Positions 24,382-35,295 of a stretch of 64,000 bases of DNA are shown in pieces (within the stretch, counting starts at the first letter, position 1; the number at the start of each line of letters is the position of its first letter). A program made the position numbers and the translations under genes. Origin of the DNA: Saccharina japonica (taxonomy: Eukaryota > Sar > Phaeophyceae > Laminariales > Laminariaceae); the NCBI GenBank assembly GCA_008828725.1, contig MEHQ01004272.1, positions 62,987 through 126,986 on the forward strand, given 5' to 3'. The notes under the pieces were generated by a model. The model was given only the letters and a program-made list of their open reading frames with translations. It was not told where the DNA came from and made no database searches.

Positions 24382-25555
24382 CTTTTGTGTGCGGTAAAAG
24401 TGCGAAAATAGGCGTTGTCTGGTAATCACTTAGTTTCAGTATGCTATAGATTTTAAGCGTTAAATATGACTTAATATGATCATACGCAGTCAGTTCTTCA
24501 AATATTTGCGTGAAAAATTGTACAAGCATGCCTTGGACCACCTGTAAGCGGCTCGTTCAGAAAAACAAATGGGGGGGAAACTTTTTTCCTGCGGCCTGTG
24601 ATTGGTCGGGCCACATTATCGGCGGTAGCGACAGTTCTGGGTCCTTGGAAAAAAAACTGGCGATGTCACCCTCTTTCACTGTTCATGGCGGTCAGTATGG
24701 TACCACATATATATGTGGCATTGGAGTTGCTATTGCATGCGGCATTTGTGACTGAAGAAATTTGGGGTGATATGCCTGAACCAGCTCTTACGTACATCGA
24801 CTTGTAAATACTCCAGACCTAAGGAGGAAGCAGCTAGCTCGTAGGAAGACGCACACAACTATAATAGCTTCCTTGAAAGACCACGGTGCCGGTTTTGTAA
24901 TTAGTCGTGGATGACAACCTTCCATTAAACTATTCTTATACAATATGGGAGCTGTGCAGGTAAGCACTCTTATCTACGGTAGACTCTCCATACATATGCC
25001 GATGTATACTCATCATGATAAAAGTTCTGGTATTAACGAAACGCTTCCTATTACACGTTTTTAGTCGACGTTCAAGCTGTACTCTGTATTTTTGTTTCAA
25101 GCCATTCAGCAGGCAGTCTACGTATGACACATTGGTTCTACGTTAACCATCATATTGTCACGCCAATATTTGGTGTTGGTGTTGCCTTGAACCGGTCCTG
25201 TGTTGTTCAAGCGAATAGATATGGATGCAACATACCAAATCGACACAGACGAGAATTATAAATGGCTGTTAGCGTTTTGTAGAAGTACGTATCGATAGAT
25301 AACACAACATGTTGGAAGGCAATAGTAAGCAATGAAGGAATAGACTTACTGCACAACCTTCTTAGCCCTGCAATATTATGAATACACCTGCATGTCATTG
25401 TCACAGCACAAAATGCTCACTTATAAATTCCCTGCCAGTGGACGCCCCCAAAATTCTTGCGTATGGCGACACCCGCCCGTAGGAGACAAAGGGACATAAA
25501 ATGAGGTTGCTAACGAATAACGCCGTTGGTCGTACAGCCCCCCCTCCCCCTATTA
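24382..25555. other. no supported gene
   Basis: One short plus frame (24598-24807) ends in a protein-like stretch, VTEEIWGDMPEPALTYIDL, but it has no splice or homology support. Nothing else is recognised. Confidence 0.3.
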
Positions 25556-26060
25556 ATATATTTTATATTTATAGGTTGGGTTGGCGTCGGTTGGCAACGA
25601 CGCTGTAGAACACGCCACTCGCTGCGTGAGCTAGACAACCAGGGTGCCGGTTTTTGTTTTTTGGCGGTCACCAAAGCTGACGGTCGAGTAGATCATTTGT
25701 GCGGGGTGGAGAACCTTTGCTCCGCACAAAGGGAATGGTCGTATCACGTAGTGTTAATATCGTAAGGCATCCGCGAGGCAGTTACATAGTAAAACCCATT
25801 GCTGTCTCCGGAAGTGGCCACACCAGAAATTAAATTAACTCATTGAAGCTGTCGTCCATATGCAAGTCCGCCTCAGAGGCGGTTCTTAGCAGGATGCAGC
25901 TCACCCTCCATGCGGCTCGCCCAATACCTCACGGCGCTTCGCGCTTGGTGCAAGCAATATCTGCCTGGTTGGTGAAAACCCAAAGTGCTCCGTCCCGGCA
26001 TTGTAGGGATGCGAGGGTCTATGGTCATATGACTACGGCCGTGCACGACATGAGTACCCC
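25556..26060. repeat. dispersed repeat family R2, copy 1
   Basis: About 500 bp nearly identical in direct orientation to 31545-32045. The shared start is ttggcgtcggttggcaacga; the shared end is catatgactacggccgtgca followed by a C run. Inverted partial copies occur at 29690-29885 and 30020-30250, and one enters the window's end at 63905. No protein is recognised; each copy is bounded by C or G runs. Confidence 0.85.
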
Positions 26061-26099
26061 CCCCCCGCATCACCGGAAGCACCTCGCCTACTTCCTCTA

Positions 26100-29000
26100 G
26101 AGCGTGACGTCAACGCGAATCGTGTTGCGGTCTACTAGGCGTCCCCTTCCCTTAACCACGCGGAACCAGACACCTTCCAACGTCGCTAAATCCGCTCAAT
26201 CCTGGAGGGTTATCCACCAACCTAAGGACACCCCCTCCGCCGCCGCCACGCAAGCTCAGACAACAACAAGGGGACAACACGACAATCCGTCAACGGCGTG
26301 TACATTAACAATGATAGCACCGTCCCGTCGTAGTAGAGCCCACCCCAGGAACACGAGAGCACGCCAATGTACAACGTGAGGCATGTCTTCTCAGCGTCCA
26401 CGGATATTGTGACCGAATCAAACGAGTAACCTACGGCAGCAACGGAACATAACACCTGTTCAACCAACTGCATGGAGGCCAAATCATACCAATATACGCC
26501 GCCCCGAACCCCCACCAAACGACCGCCGTTTACGTAACCAACTCCACGAAAACGCCGACCGCAACAATCACCTAAAACGCAGTCTCACGGTTTGGCGTTT
26601 GGGAGTCAATTAAACAACAGGCCAACGCTTCCCAGGCGCTCCCTGTCCTCTAGCGCGCCAAACGAAAGAACGGCAATCACGCTTCAAGGCACCAATCCGT
26701 GTCGATGAGGTTAAGCGCATCACAATTGTCAACGCCCCCCCCCTGCCCATTTGTTTCGCCACGATGCACGCACCGCCTACCACAGCAAAGCAAAATAGCT
26801 ATAATAGCTAAGCAAGGGTGTCCCTTTGGTGCGAACACAGTAGTATACATCCTCCCCCTCAAGTTAAAGACGCACACAACACGCGAATCCCTTTTGTTTT
26901 GTTGTGAAGGTGTGGCAACACGCTTAACCCCGCGTCCCCCTGTGCGGTCAACACTCGACCACCGACGGCAACAGAAGAGTGCAAGGCACGGTATTCAGTT
27001 GTGACAAAACTACGCCATCCCCACTCAATATGAAAAAAACGGCAATGGAGTCTAGGGCATGTCTGAAATGCACCAAGACAGTACCTCTGCCGCCCCCCGC
27101 CCCCGACGGACACTCCTTGCGTATTGGCAACTACGCAAGCGCCGACCATAACCGGACTTGTAAAGGGCAGCCCAGGCCACCTTGTTGAGACACGGAACGT
27201 GAATAAAATAAAACACAGCCCTCTCCCCGCGGCGACAACTTTATTCTACGCGAACGTCGGTAAACCCGCTGCAACAACAAACAATAACATTTACGGCATA
27301 TATTTTGTTTACTCAATCACCGCCACGCAAGTGCCGACGGCTACGACTCTAGTAAACGCCAGCGTGGTAGGCAGTACCGAAACACGGTTTCACCAATGCA
27401 GGCTACTTCAAGACGGCTTGGACAATAAGCCCCCCATGCCGCTTAAACGACCACCGTTGAAACCACAACGACGAAGCACCGACCCAGTAAGGAAAAAATA
27501 GGGCATTCCAGGCGACGTCATTAAGGCATCAGCGACCAACACAACGCCCTCCCTGCGCCCACCACGTGCGTTCACCAAAACACGAATCTAGTCTCACCGC
27601 ATCACAAACGTAATTATATAATAACAAAATGCCATCAAGGCAACGGCACAATGTCCTAGCCACGATCCCCCCCCCCCCCACTGTCGCCCATTCGCCTTAC
27701 ACACGCCCCAATTGCTTAACGTAAACATGAGCACATCGCAATCAACAGCAGCCAACAAGAAAGTCAATCATGGATAGCACGTGGAGGCATGAACCCGACG
27801 TAGCCCATCGCAACTGCCGACCGTTTACTCTGACACCACTGCGCCACACCACGCAGGGGTTGATCGACACAGCAGAGCAAAACGCCATCCAAGGTGTCGT
27901 CAAATAATCCTAGAACGCCTTCTACGATAGAGGTAGGAGTTGTTGGCTGGGAGGGTTTCGGAATGACGGAGCTCGGTGTCCCAACATCGTCGGAGTTCCA
28001 TTTTTGTTCTACAACTGTTTTCGTTCATTCACGGGATTGTTCATATGGCGTAGCTTGTTTCAACAAACAAATGCTTGTTTTGTAAGTGTTGTCTCGAGCT
28101 CCTCAAGTGACCACCCTAATAAAACTAATGGTGCAGCTCTATATACCGCAGCATGCGTTCATGGCCCAAATTCACGTAATTTTTGTAGTTAAAACATTCT
28201 GCACACCCTCCCCTATTCCCTAACGACCACCACTCAACGACAACAACACAAGCGCCGACCGCATTATGACACTGAAAAAAAAACAATAAAACAACTATCC
28301 AGCCCCCTCCCAGCGTTCAAAAATGCATTTCACCTAAACACGAATAATTTCTCTTCGATAACAACCAAACAAAAGGAAATCAACGCAGCGGCATGCACAC
28401 ATCCATACCAGCCCCTTCCAGCATCCACCTTTTGCTTTGGGGGCAGGCACACAATACACCGCCCCCACCGCCTCGCAATAAACCACAGTTTAATCGACCG
28501 CACCCCCCCCCCCCCCCCCACCATCCGAAATGTCCACGGTTTTACTCAACCGCCATCACGCAGGTGCCGATATAGACGATAGAGTAATATTTCAGCTAAA
28601 GCGACCTCGTCAACCCCTGGAAAAAATGACGCCAATCCAGCCTATGCAAATGGTGTATAATCGTACCCCCCCACCCCCAACCCGCCCCCCCTCTCCAAAG
28701 GACCGACTTGTTTGTACTTAACCACGGCAACCTAGGTGGCGACCGCATGAGGAAAGTAAATGGCCAGCTGCCGACACTATGCGACCTGTTGCAACCACAA
28801 CCGAATATCAACGTCGCCGAGTTATAAACATATTTCACGTCCTTACCCCCACGCCCAAAAACCAAAAAGGGTCACAACTTCATTTTAGGACCATCATGAA
28901 AGAAACTACCGCTATAACACAGTACACACACAGGCTACACTACGACTAAGGGGCGTGGACATAGCACCTCCCTTCGTCCCCCACCCCCTACGCCCAGACG

Positions 29001-29200
29001 AGCCTTGCTACAAAACAGGCGTCATGAAACGACTACAAACACGTTCAAAGGCGCCAATTCCTACGACATGTGTGTTTGTTACAATGTTTTCTGCGATCGC
29101 ACGCAATCATCATCCAAACCAAGACAGCATAAATCGGATGACATCCACTATAGGCTACATCATTGCTCCCAGGCCCCACGTCTTGGTATAACGATCATTA
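26100..29200. other. 3-kb A/C-skewed tract without genes
   Basis: The plus strand is strongly rich in C and A and poor in G and T for almost 3 kb, apart from 27900-28190, which is balanced. Phrases such as aagcgccgaccataaccgg and gcaagtgccgacggctacg recur in diverged form, which suggests decayed tandem or LTR material. No open frame resembles protein. C runs lie at 27667-27679 and 28503-28519. Confidence 0.5.
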
Positions 29201-29205
29201 CCTAA

Positions 29206-29543
29206 ACGAAACGCACGTTCCGGGCGACGGCGTGGAGGATCAGTGGGCGAGGGCAACTATGATCGTGGAGTAAGCGAAACGCACCTTCTGGGCGACGGCG
29301 TGGAGGATCAGTGGGCGAGTGTAACTAGGATTGTGGAGTAAACGAAACGCACCTTCCGGGCGACGGCGTGGAGGATCAGTGGGCGAGGGCAACTATGATC
29401 GTGGAGTAAACGAAACGCACCTTCCGGGCGACGGCGTGGAGGATCAGTGGGCGAGTGTAACTATGATCGTGGAGTAAACGAAACGCACCTTCCGGGCGAC
29501 GGCGTGGAGGATCAGTGGGCGAGTGTAAGTATGATCGTGGAGT
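29206..29543. repeat. 68-bp tandem repeat, five copies
   Basis: The unit contains ggcgacggcgtggaggatca and gtgggcgagtgtaactatga and recurs with an exact 68-bp step (ggcgacgg at 29223, 29291, 29359, 29427, 29495). Units differ at only a few positions, so the array is young. Confidence 0.95.
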
Positions 29544-29666
29544 ATACTGCTGTGCCTGACTCTGACTTCCTTTGCAGACGGTCATTCATCGTGGGACCCT
29601 CACTGACATAGGTGATATGACCGACGTCGTGCGCCTTCTAGTCAAACGTACACGTCCGTGTGTCGC

Positions 29667-29885
29667 GGGGGGGGGGGGGGGGGGGGGGTGTTATACATGG
29701 GTTTAGTGATATGACAATGGACCTCCGTATCCCTACGTCGGGTTTTCACCGACCAAACATACGTTGCTTTCAACTAGCACGAACCGCCGTGAGGTGTTGG
29801 ACTTAGTCGAACGAAGGTTGAGCTGCATCCAACTAAGAAGCGCCTGTGAAGGGGACTTTGATATGAAGGAAATCTACGTATTAAG
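29667..29885. repeat. R2 diverged inverted copy, with 22-nt G run
   Basis: G22 at 29667-29688 is followed by a diverged reverse complement of the end of R2 (gtgatatgacaatggacctc, ctgcatccaactaagaagcg). Confidence 0.6.
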
Positions 29886-30019
29886 CATGCATGTGTTTTT
29901 AATGTTGTAGCCACCTCCAGAGACAGCAGTACGTATACAACACTTTTCACCGAGAAGGTACAGTAGACATTGCATACGCCGATCGGGGGAGGTTTTGATC
30001 TGGGGTGGGGTGGGGGGGG

Positions 30020-30294
30020 GTACTTCATTATCATGCATGGCCGTAGTCGTATGACCACAGACCCTCGCATTCTTGCAATGCCGGGACGGAGCATGTTGGG
30101 TTTTCGCCGACTAGGCACGCATTGCTAGCAACAAGCGCGAAGCGCTGTGAGGTGCTGGGCGAGTCGCATGAAGGGTGAGCTGCATCCTACTGAGAACCGC
30201 TTGTGAGGCGGACTTGCATATGGATGACAGCTTCAATGAGTTAAATTAATTTCTAGGGGGGGGGGGGGGGGGGGGCGGGGGGGGGTGGGGGTGA
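30020..30294. repeat. R2 inverted partial copy ending in poly-G
   Basis: Reverse complement of the last 230 bp of R2 (gtcgtatgaccacagaccct, agctgcatcctactgagaac), cut off at a G20-C-G9 tract at 30256-30285. Confidence 0.8.
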
Positions 30295-30379
30295 TAGGGA
30301 TGACGCCGTGAGCATATTTGTATCTATGAGCTTTGTGTACCCCGTCGTGTGAAGGTATTTCCCAACACAGTCAAATTCC

Positions 30380-30700
30380 GGTCGCCCCGGTGGGCTAGCA
30401 GGTAACCACGAAGCCTGTTAGCGTCAAGGAAGCGAGTTCGAGCCCCGCCGAGTGCATGCTCATAGGCACTTTTTCTCGCCAAAAATATCTTGACTAGCAG
30501 AAAGCGCGAGAGCGTGAGTTGGCAAAATTCGATGAAAATCGACGAGCGTTGGGAAGGCTGAACCCTCTGCGCGATAAAAATCAAGGCAAGAACCGTAGTG
30601 GGGGAGGAGGGAGAAGAGCCCCCGGATCTGAGTTACGACTAGGGAGGGAGAGACGGAAGTTCGAAGATAATAAATGGGATGGAAAAAAAAAAAGTCAATG
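30380..30700 (+). mobile_element. tRNA-derived SINE, most complete copy
   Basis: The head carries an A-box-like tgggctagcaggtaaccacg and, about 50 bp on, a B-box-like gcgagttcgagccccgcc, so it resembles a Pol III tRNA promoter. The body contains gaaaatcgacgagcgttggg, aaggctgaaccctctgcgcg and the family hallmark ccggatctgagttacgact. It ends near an A-rich tail (ggatgg then A11). Related copies lie at 42120-42330 (minus), 43430-43640, 52181-52600, 53862-54100 and 56755-56905. Confidence 0.65.
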
Positions 30701-31544
30701 GGCACTCTACGGCGTCTGTACGGCGCCCCATCTTGCCTTCCGTCGGGGGCGTGAAAACGCTTAATCACACAAGGCCGATAGTGGTTTGACAACTGTCGAA
30801 GCAAGGCGAGTTTGCACAGTTAAATTATTCGCTATTGGCTGAGTCTTCGGTCTTCACGCATTCTTGTATAACGTACAGCTCTCGCAATCATACTAAATCA
30901 TTCTAGCAAGCTTTCAAAATGTTATGATTCCACCCAGAAGCATCTAATTTCAAGGTCAACGATAGAACGATCCCTCTCCCCCCGGTTTCGCCGTCTGGTA
31001 CCTGATGCATGCTACGATAGAGGTGCACCATGCTTTTCTGGGGCGCCTGGCTTACGGAGCTTTATACTAAACGTTAGTCAAAAACGGATTTTGGTGGAAA
31101 CTAATACTACAGCAGTGAAATGTAACCCGAACTCAAGAATGTAGAAGTTTTGACCATTTTGTGTTTTAGGAGCCCAGTCATCCATAAAACGTTTCCACGA
31201 AAACGTCCTACCTCTTTCGTAGGACGCGTCACTTTTCGCATTGACAAATACTCTCCAGTCGACACCACCATGCGTATGGACACTCGTTAGCCCCACGCTC
31301 GGCCGATTCTGTAGACGCCGAGTTTGTGGCAAGCAATCGACCACGGATAGCTCTCGAAATCGAAAGACGCAAACAAGGCTGATTCCTGTCATGTCACATA
31401 GCTGTGTGCGTAAGGACGTATTCTTCCACCGAGGATTAAACAAACCTTCTCGGCCGTCAAAGCTTCCAAGCAAATATATATATATGTATGTATCTTCCAT
31501 CAAAGCTTTCAAAAGCCCCCCCCCCCCCAATATATTATATATAT
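30701..31544. other. no gene seen
   Basis: Mixed single-copy-looking sequence ending in a C13 run (31516-31528) and a tata microsatellite before R2 copy 2. Confidence 0.4.
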
Positions 31545-32045
31545 ATATTGGTTGGATTGGCGTCGGTTGGCAACGACGCTGTAAAGCACGCCTCTCACTG
31601 CGTGAGCTTGACAACTAGGGTACCGTTTGTTTTTGTTCTTTTTTGGCGGTCACCAAAGCTGGAGGTCGAGTTAGATCATTTGTGCGGGGCGGAGAACCTT
31701 GGCTCCGCACAAGGGGAATTATCGTACAACGTAGTGTGTATATGGTAAAGCACCCGCGAGGCAGTTACATAGTGCTCCCATTGCCGTCTCAGGAAGTGGC
31801 CACACCAGAAATTAATTTCACTCATTGAAGCTGTCGTCCATATGCAAGTCCGCCTCAGAGGCAGTTCTTAGCAGGATGCAGCTCACCCTCCATGCGACTC
31901 GCTCAATACCTCACGGCGCTTCGCGCTTGGTGCAAGCAATATCTGCCTGGTTGGTGAAAATCCAGCGTGCTCCGTCCCGGCATTGTAGGGATGCGAGGGT
32001 CTATGGTCATATGACTACGGCCGTGCACGATATGAGTGCATCCCC
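31545..32045. repeat. dispersed repeat family R2, copy 2
   Basis: Direct-orientation partner of 25556-26060, with scattered substitutions and a few indels. Both are preceded by a C run then an AT-rich stretch. Confidence 0.85.
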
Positions 32046-32059
32046 CCCACACATTCCGG

Positions 32060-32700
32060 CGAAGTCGTAGAAGCTCCGCTGAGCTTCAACTAAAGTCGTT
32101 GAAGCTTAAACAAGCTTCCGCTAAAGTCGTGGAAGCTCAAACAAACTACCATGGAAGTTGTGGAAGCTATCTTACATGGAAGCTTCCATAATCAGTTTTC
32201 GTGGAAGTAGCTGGAACCTTCCATGGAAGTGGTGGAAGCTTCCATGAAGTGGTGGAAGCTTCCATGGGATTAGGTTATGGAAGTTTCCATGGAAGTGATA
32301 AATAAAGCTTCCATGGAAGTAGCTTCCACGGGGATGGCGACAGCTTCCGTGGAAGCTCAAATGGAAGCAGCTTCCAATGACGGTTATCGCCACAGCCATG
32401 GAAGCGGTGGAACGGAAGCTTCCGCGGAAACTTCCAAGTGCTTCCATGGAAGCTTCCATGGAAACTTCGGTTTCTAACAAGCAGCGTTTGTCCACATGTC
32501 CAAGCTCACATCTTGAGGACAGTTGAAGGGCTGACAGCCAGGCAGGCTGCTAGCTTCCACCCACTTCCATGGAAGCTCCCATCACTTCCTTGAAGATGAT
32601 GGGAGCTTCTATGGAAGTGGTGGATTGAAGATGATGGGAGCTTCTATGGAAGTGGTGGAAGCTTCCATGGAAGTTTCCACCCACTTTCGTTACAAAATAA
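32060..32700. repeat. palindromic cttccatggaag array
   Basis: Same unit type as 22344-22960, here with gaagtggtggaagcttccat spacing units. It abuts an LTR-like fragment at 32710, as the other array sits beside copia 2. Confidence 0.8.
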
Positions 32701-32709
32701 ACTAATGTA

Positions 32710-32960
32710 GAAGATCGGGGTCGTGTCAGCAACGACAGCTACACACGTTGTAGAGGGTTGCGTATATATTCGCAGGCGCTATTATGAAAGTTTGCCTCGT
32801 GCGAGAGGAGAGCTCGAGCACTCCGCTCTCTGTTGTTCTGTCCTCAGGATACAACGACCTGAAAGCACCTCGTCAGACTGCGGCGCTGTCAGGGGCCTCC
32901 AGATTTGGAAACTACGAACAGCAGCCTGAACTTTAGAACAGGCCTCGAGCGGGGCAGACT
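32710..32960 (+). repeat. LTR-like sequence, copy 2 (probably solo)
   Basis: Partner of 18390-18640. No gag or pol follows, so it is a solo LTR or fragment. Confidence 0.55.
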
Positions 32961-33129
32961 TTGCATGGCGCATAATAAGCGCTTGAGATAGAGCAGTGCT
33001 AGAGCGACTATACTTCGCTGTTAGAGGGAGCAGTGGGAGCCCAGCCACAGGGATGACGTTCGTTTCATGGTGTCCAATCCGAGACCTGCGAGCCGCTTGC
33101 TACGGCTTCTAGCGCTTTCGCGTTGGTGA

Positions 33130-33320
33130 TCGTCAGCCATGATCAGCACTTTATATACTGTAGTTAAGTCTCTATCGCTTCCAGGAAGCGCTGATGATCG
33201 CCATGATCAGCACTTTAGCCAAGTTTATATCGCTTCTATCAAGTGTTGGTGATCGATAGCCACGATCGGCACTGCTGAAGTCAAAGTTTCTACCGTTTCC
33301 ATCAACTGATTATCGTTACG
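33130..33320. repeat. short tandem LTR-like units
   Basis: Three units of about 70 bp share gatcgccatgatcagcactt and tatcgcttc. They resemble the debris at 17880-17960. Confidence 0.55.
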
Positions 33321-33394
33321 TAGGCATGAGCAGTAAACTTATTTGCACTTCCGTTAAGGGAGTATTAAGCGCAGGCTGGGTAGCCTAGTATACT

Positions 33395-33935
33395 TACCGA
33401 GTCAACAACTAATCGTTGCTACCAAGAGTATCAGCAGTGAGCAGCAGGGCTGTTGTGTTACGAACATGGGCTACGAGTAGCCTATCGCTATACAAGTACA
33501 ACCAGGGTAAAGAAGGCGGCGCAGAAAAGAAAACAGGATATGCCGGTCTCGTAGTTGAACTTGAACCTTCTGGAATTATGCGGAGATACTATTATAGTTT
33601 GCCCGAGAACAGCGCGCGCTTCTAGGTTGTTGCGAGACAACAGCCCAGCAGGTGTAGATGGTGCGGTGCATGACAACAGCCCAGTAGCTCTAGACGTTGT
33701 AGCATAGGAGACAGCCCCCCCCCCCACTGTTACTCCTCATTGCTCCTCACAGCGCACAGCACCCACCACATAGACTCCGACAAGTCTATTGTTCAAAGTC
33801 AGTTTTGGCTCCATGGTTTAATCCACATATTTCTTCTACCAAGTTCTTCAGCGCCACCAGGCTGAGTGTCCATCAGCTCCAGTGTTAGCCATGTTACCGC
33901 GCGATTTCGGGGACACGTACAGCCACCCCTGATGC
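33395..33935. repeat. dispersed repeat, copy 2 (pair with 10095-10635)
   Basis: Direct-orientation partner of 10095-10635; see that entry for shared blocks. A C11 run at 33715-33725 replaces a shorter one in the partner. Confidence 0.75.
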
Positions 33936-34139
33936 ATCTATAAGGGTTGATGCCAGAGGCTAATTGCGTGCGTGCGTGCATCTCAACACTATGGTTGAAA
34001 ACCTTACCCGAAATAAATGCGCCCCCCCATTGATTCAGGGGTGGGGAAGGGTATGACAAAATCTCTATCTTGGGCCTGCAGGCTATAAATGTTGACGATT
34101 TGCCTCACCCGGTCAGTACGTATCATAGCGTGAAATAGA

Positions 34140-35295
34140 ATATGTTATCAGCATGACCTTCGCCCGCATTCGAAAGCGTCGCACCAATAAATTAAAGGTA
34201 AAAACAGCACACGCGTTCTCCATTTGTTCCCTTACTGACCAAACTCCCTCGTCGTTGTGTGGTGGCACCCACTCTCCTCATAGAAGCAACGGCCTCCTAT
34301 TCCGTACTCAAAACCACGCAATACATATATGCACACAAAATTTGAAGGGTTTGTTGCTCATCATCACGACCCCCCAGTTCAACGAAAAAAACAAAACAAC
34401 CCGCTCGCCACGAGAAAAACTGGGCAGCCCTCCGACACACAAAACTCATAAAAACAACGTAATACTCCCCGCCTTAAGTTACCTCTTACCCCTGCACCAC
34501 CCAGGATACTACGAAATAACCATACCCCCACACATATCGGAAACGACCCCTCCCAGAGATTATCGCCAGAATAGTACGTTTGAGCAGCAATGCTCTCGCT
34601 GTTCCAGACAGTTACCACAGCTGTACACGACATACCGGTAACAGCGAAAACGCTCACCACTCGTAATCGGGCCTGAACGTGATGCGCAAGAAAAGAGCGG
34701 CTGCATCATCGCGCCTCAGAAACCCTGTATCTTATCGTTAACGCTCATTTACGTACAGCACGGGTTCCATAAAGTTTCCGCGGGATTCGCCCGCGGAATT
34801 AAACTAAAAAACAAAAGCCTCGATAACATCGAAATTTCGCCATGCCTACACACCACACACCATAGGTCTCGATCTATCCAGCCGAACCTTGGCAAGGCAC
34901 TCCCCATCTACCGACGCAGAGGTCAAGCAACCCACGCGACCGGGCATGTTGCCTGTCGAAAGTTCGCGCTCGTATCCACTTCTTCGCGTCGGTAGGGGGG
35001 GGGGGGCGTCGCTAGTATTTGGGCGTTTTTTTTTATGAACCTTCATATAGAGGGAACGTAGCTTGCATCGGCCACATGAAACGACCCGCCACCCTGGTGC
35101 TGGAGCAGGGGGCAATGCATTCAGACACTAGACACCAATTTAAAACGTTGCTGACGATGGGCACGCCCCGGACTCAGAATATACAAGAAATATCTGAAAT
35201 GACAATCAACACGTACGCATTATTAATAGTTGACACCCGATCAAGCACAGGTCTCGTACGCCCCTCCCCCCATGAAGCCGCCCCTTTCGATACTT
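34140..35295. other. A/C-skewed tract and 3' flank of the NB-ARC gene
   Basis: 34140-34830 has the same plus-strand A/C excess as 26100-29200 and contains a 163-codon frame with no recognisable domain. G12 is at 34995-35006. No gene is supported. Confidence 0.4.

Noticed and set aside
29206..29543. CRISPR array
   Set aside because: Units are contiguous with no unique spacers, and the genome is eukaryotic.
31078..31614. 178-codon minus frame
   Set aside because: Its start lies in the R2 repeat and a tata microsatellite; the rest has no recognisable pattern.
34153..34641. 162-codon plus frame
   Set aside because: It lies in the A/C-skewed tract, where stop codons are depleted by composition alone; no domain.
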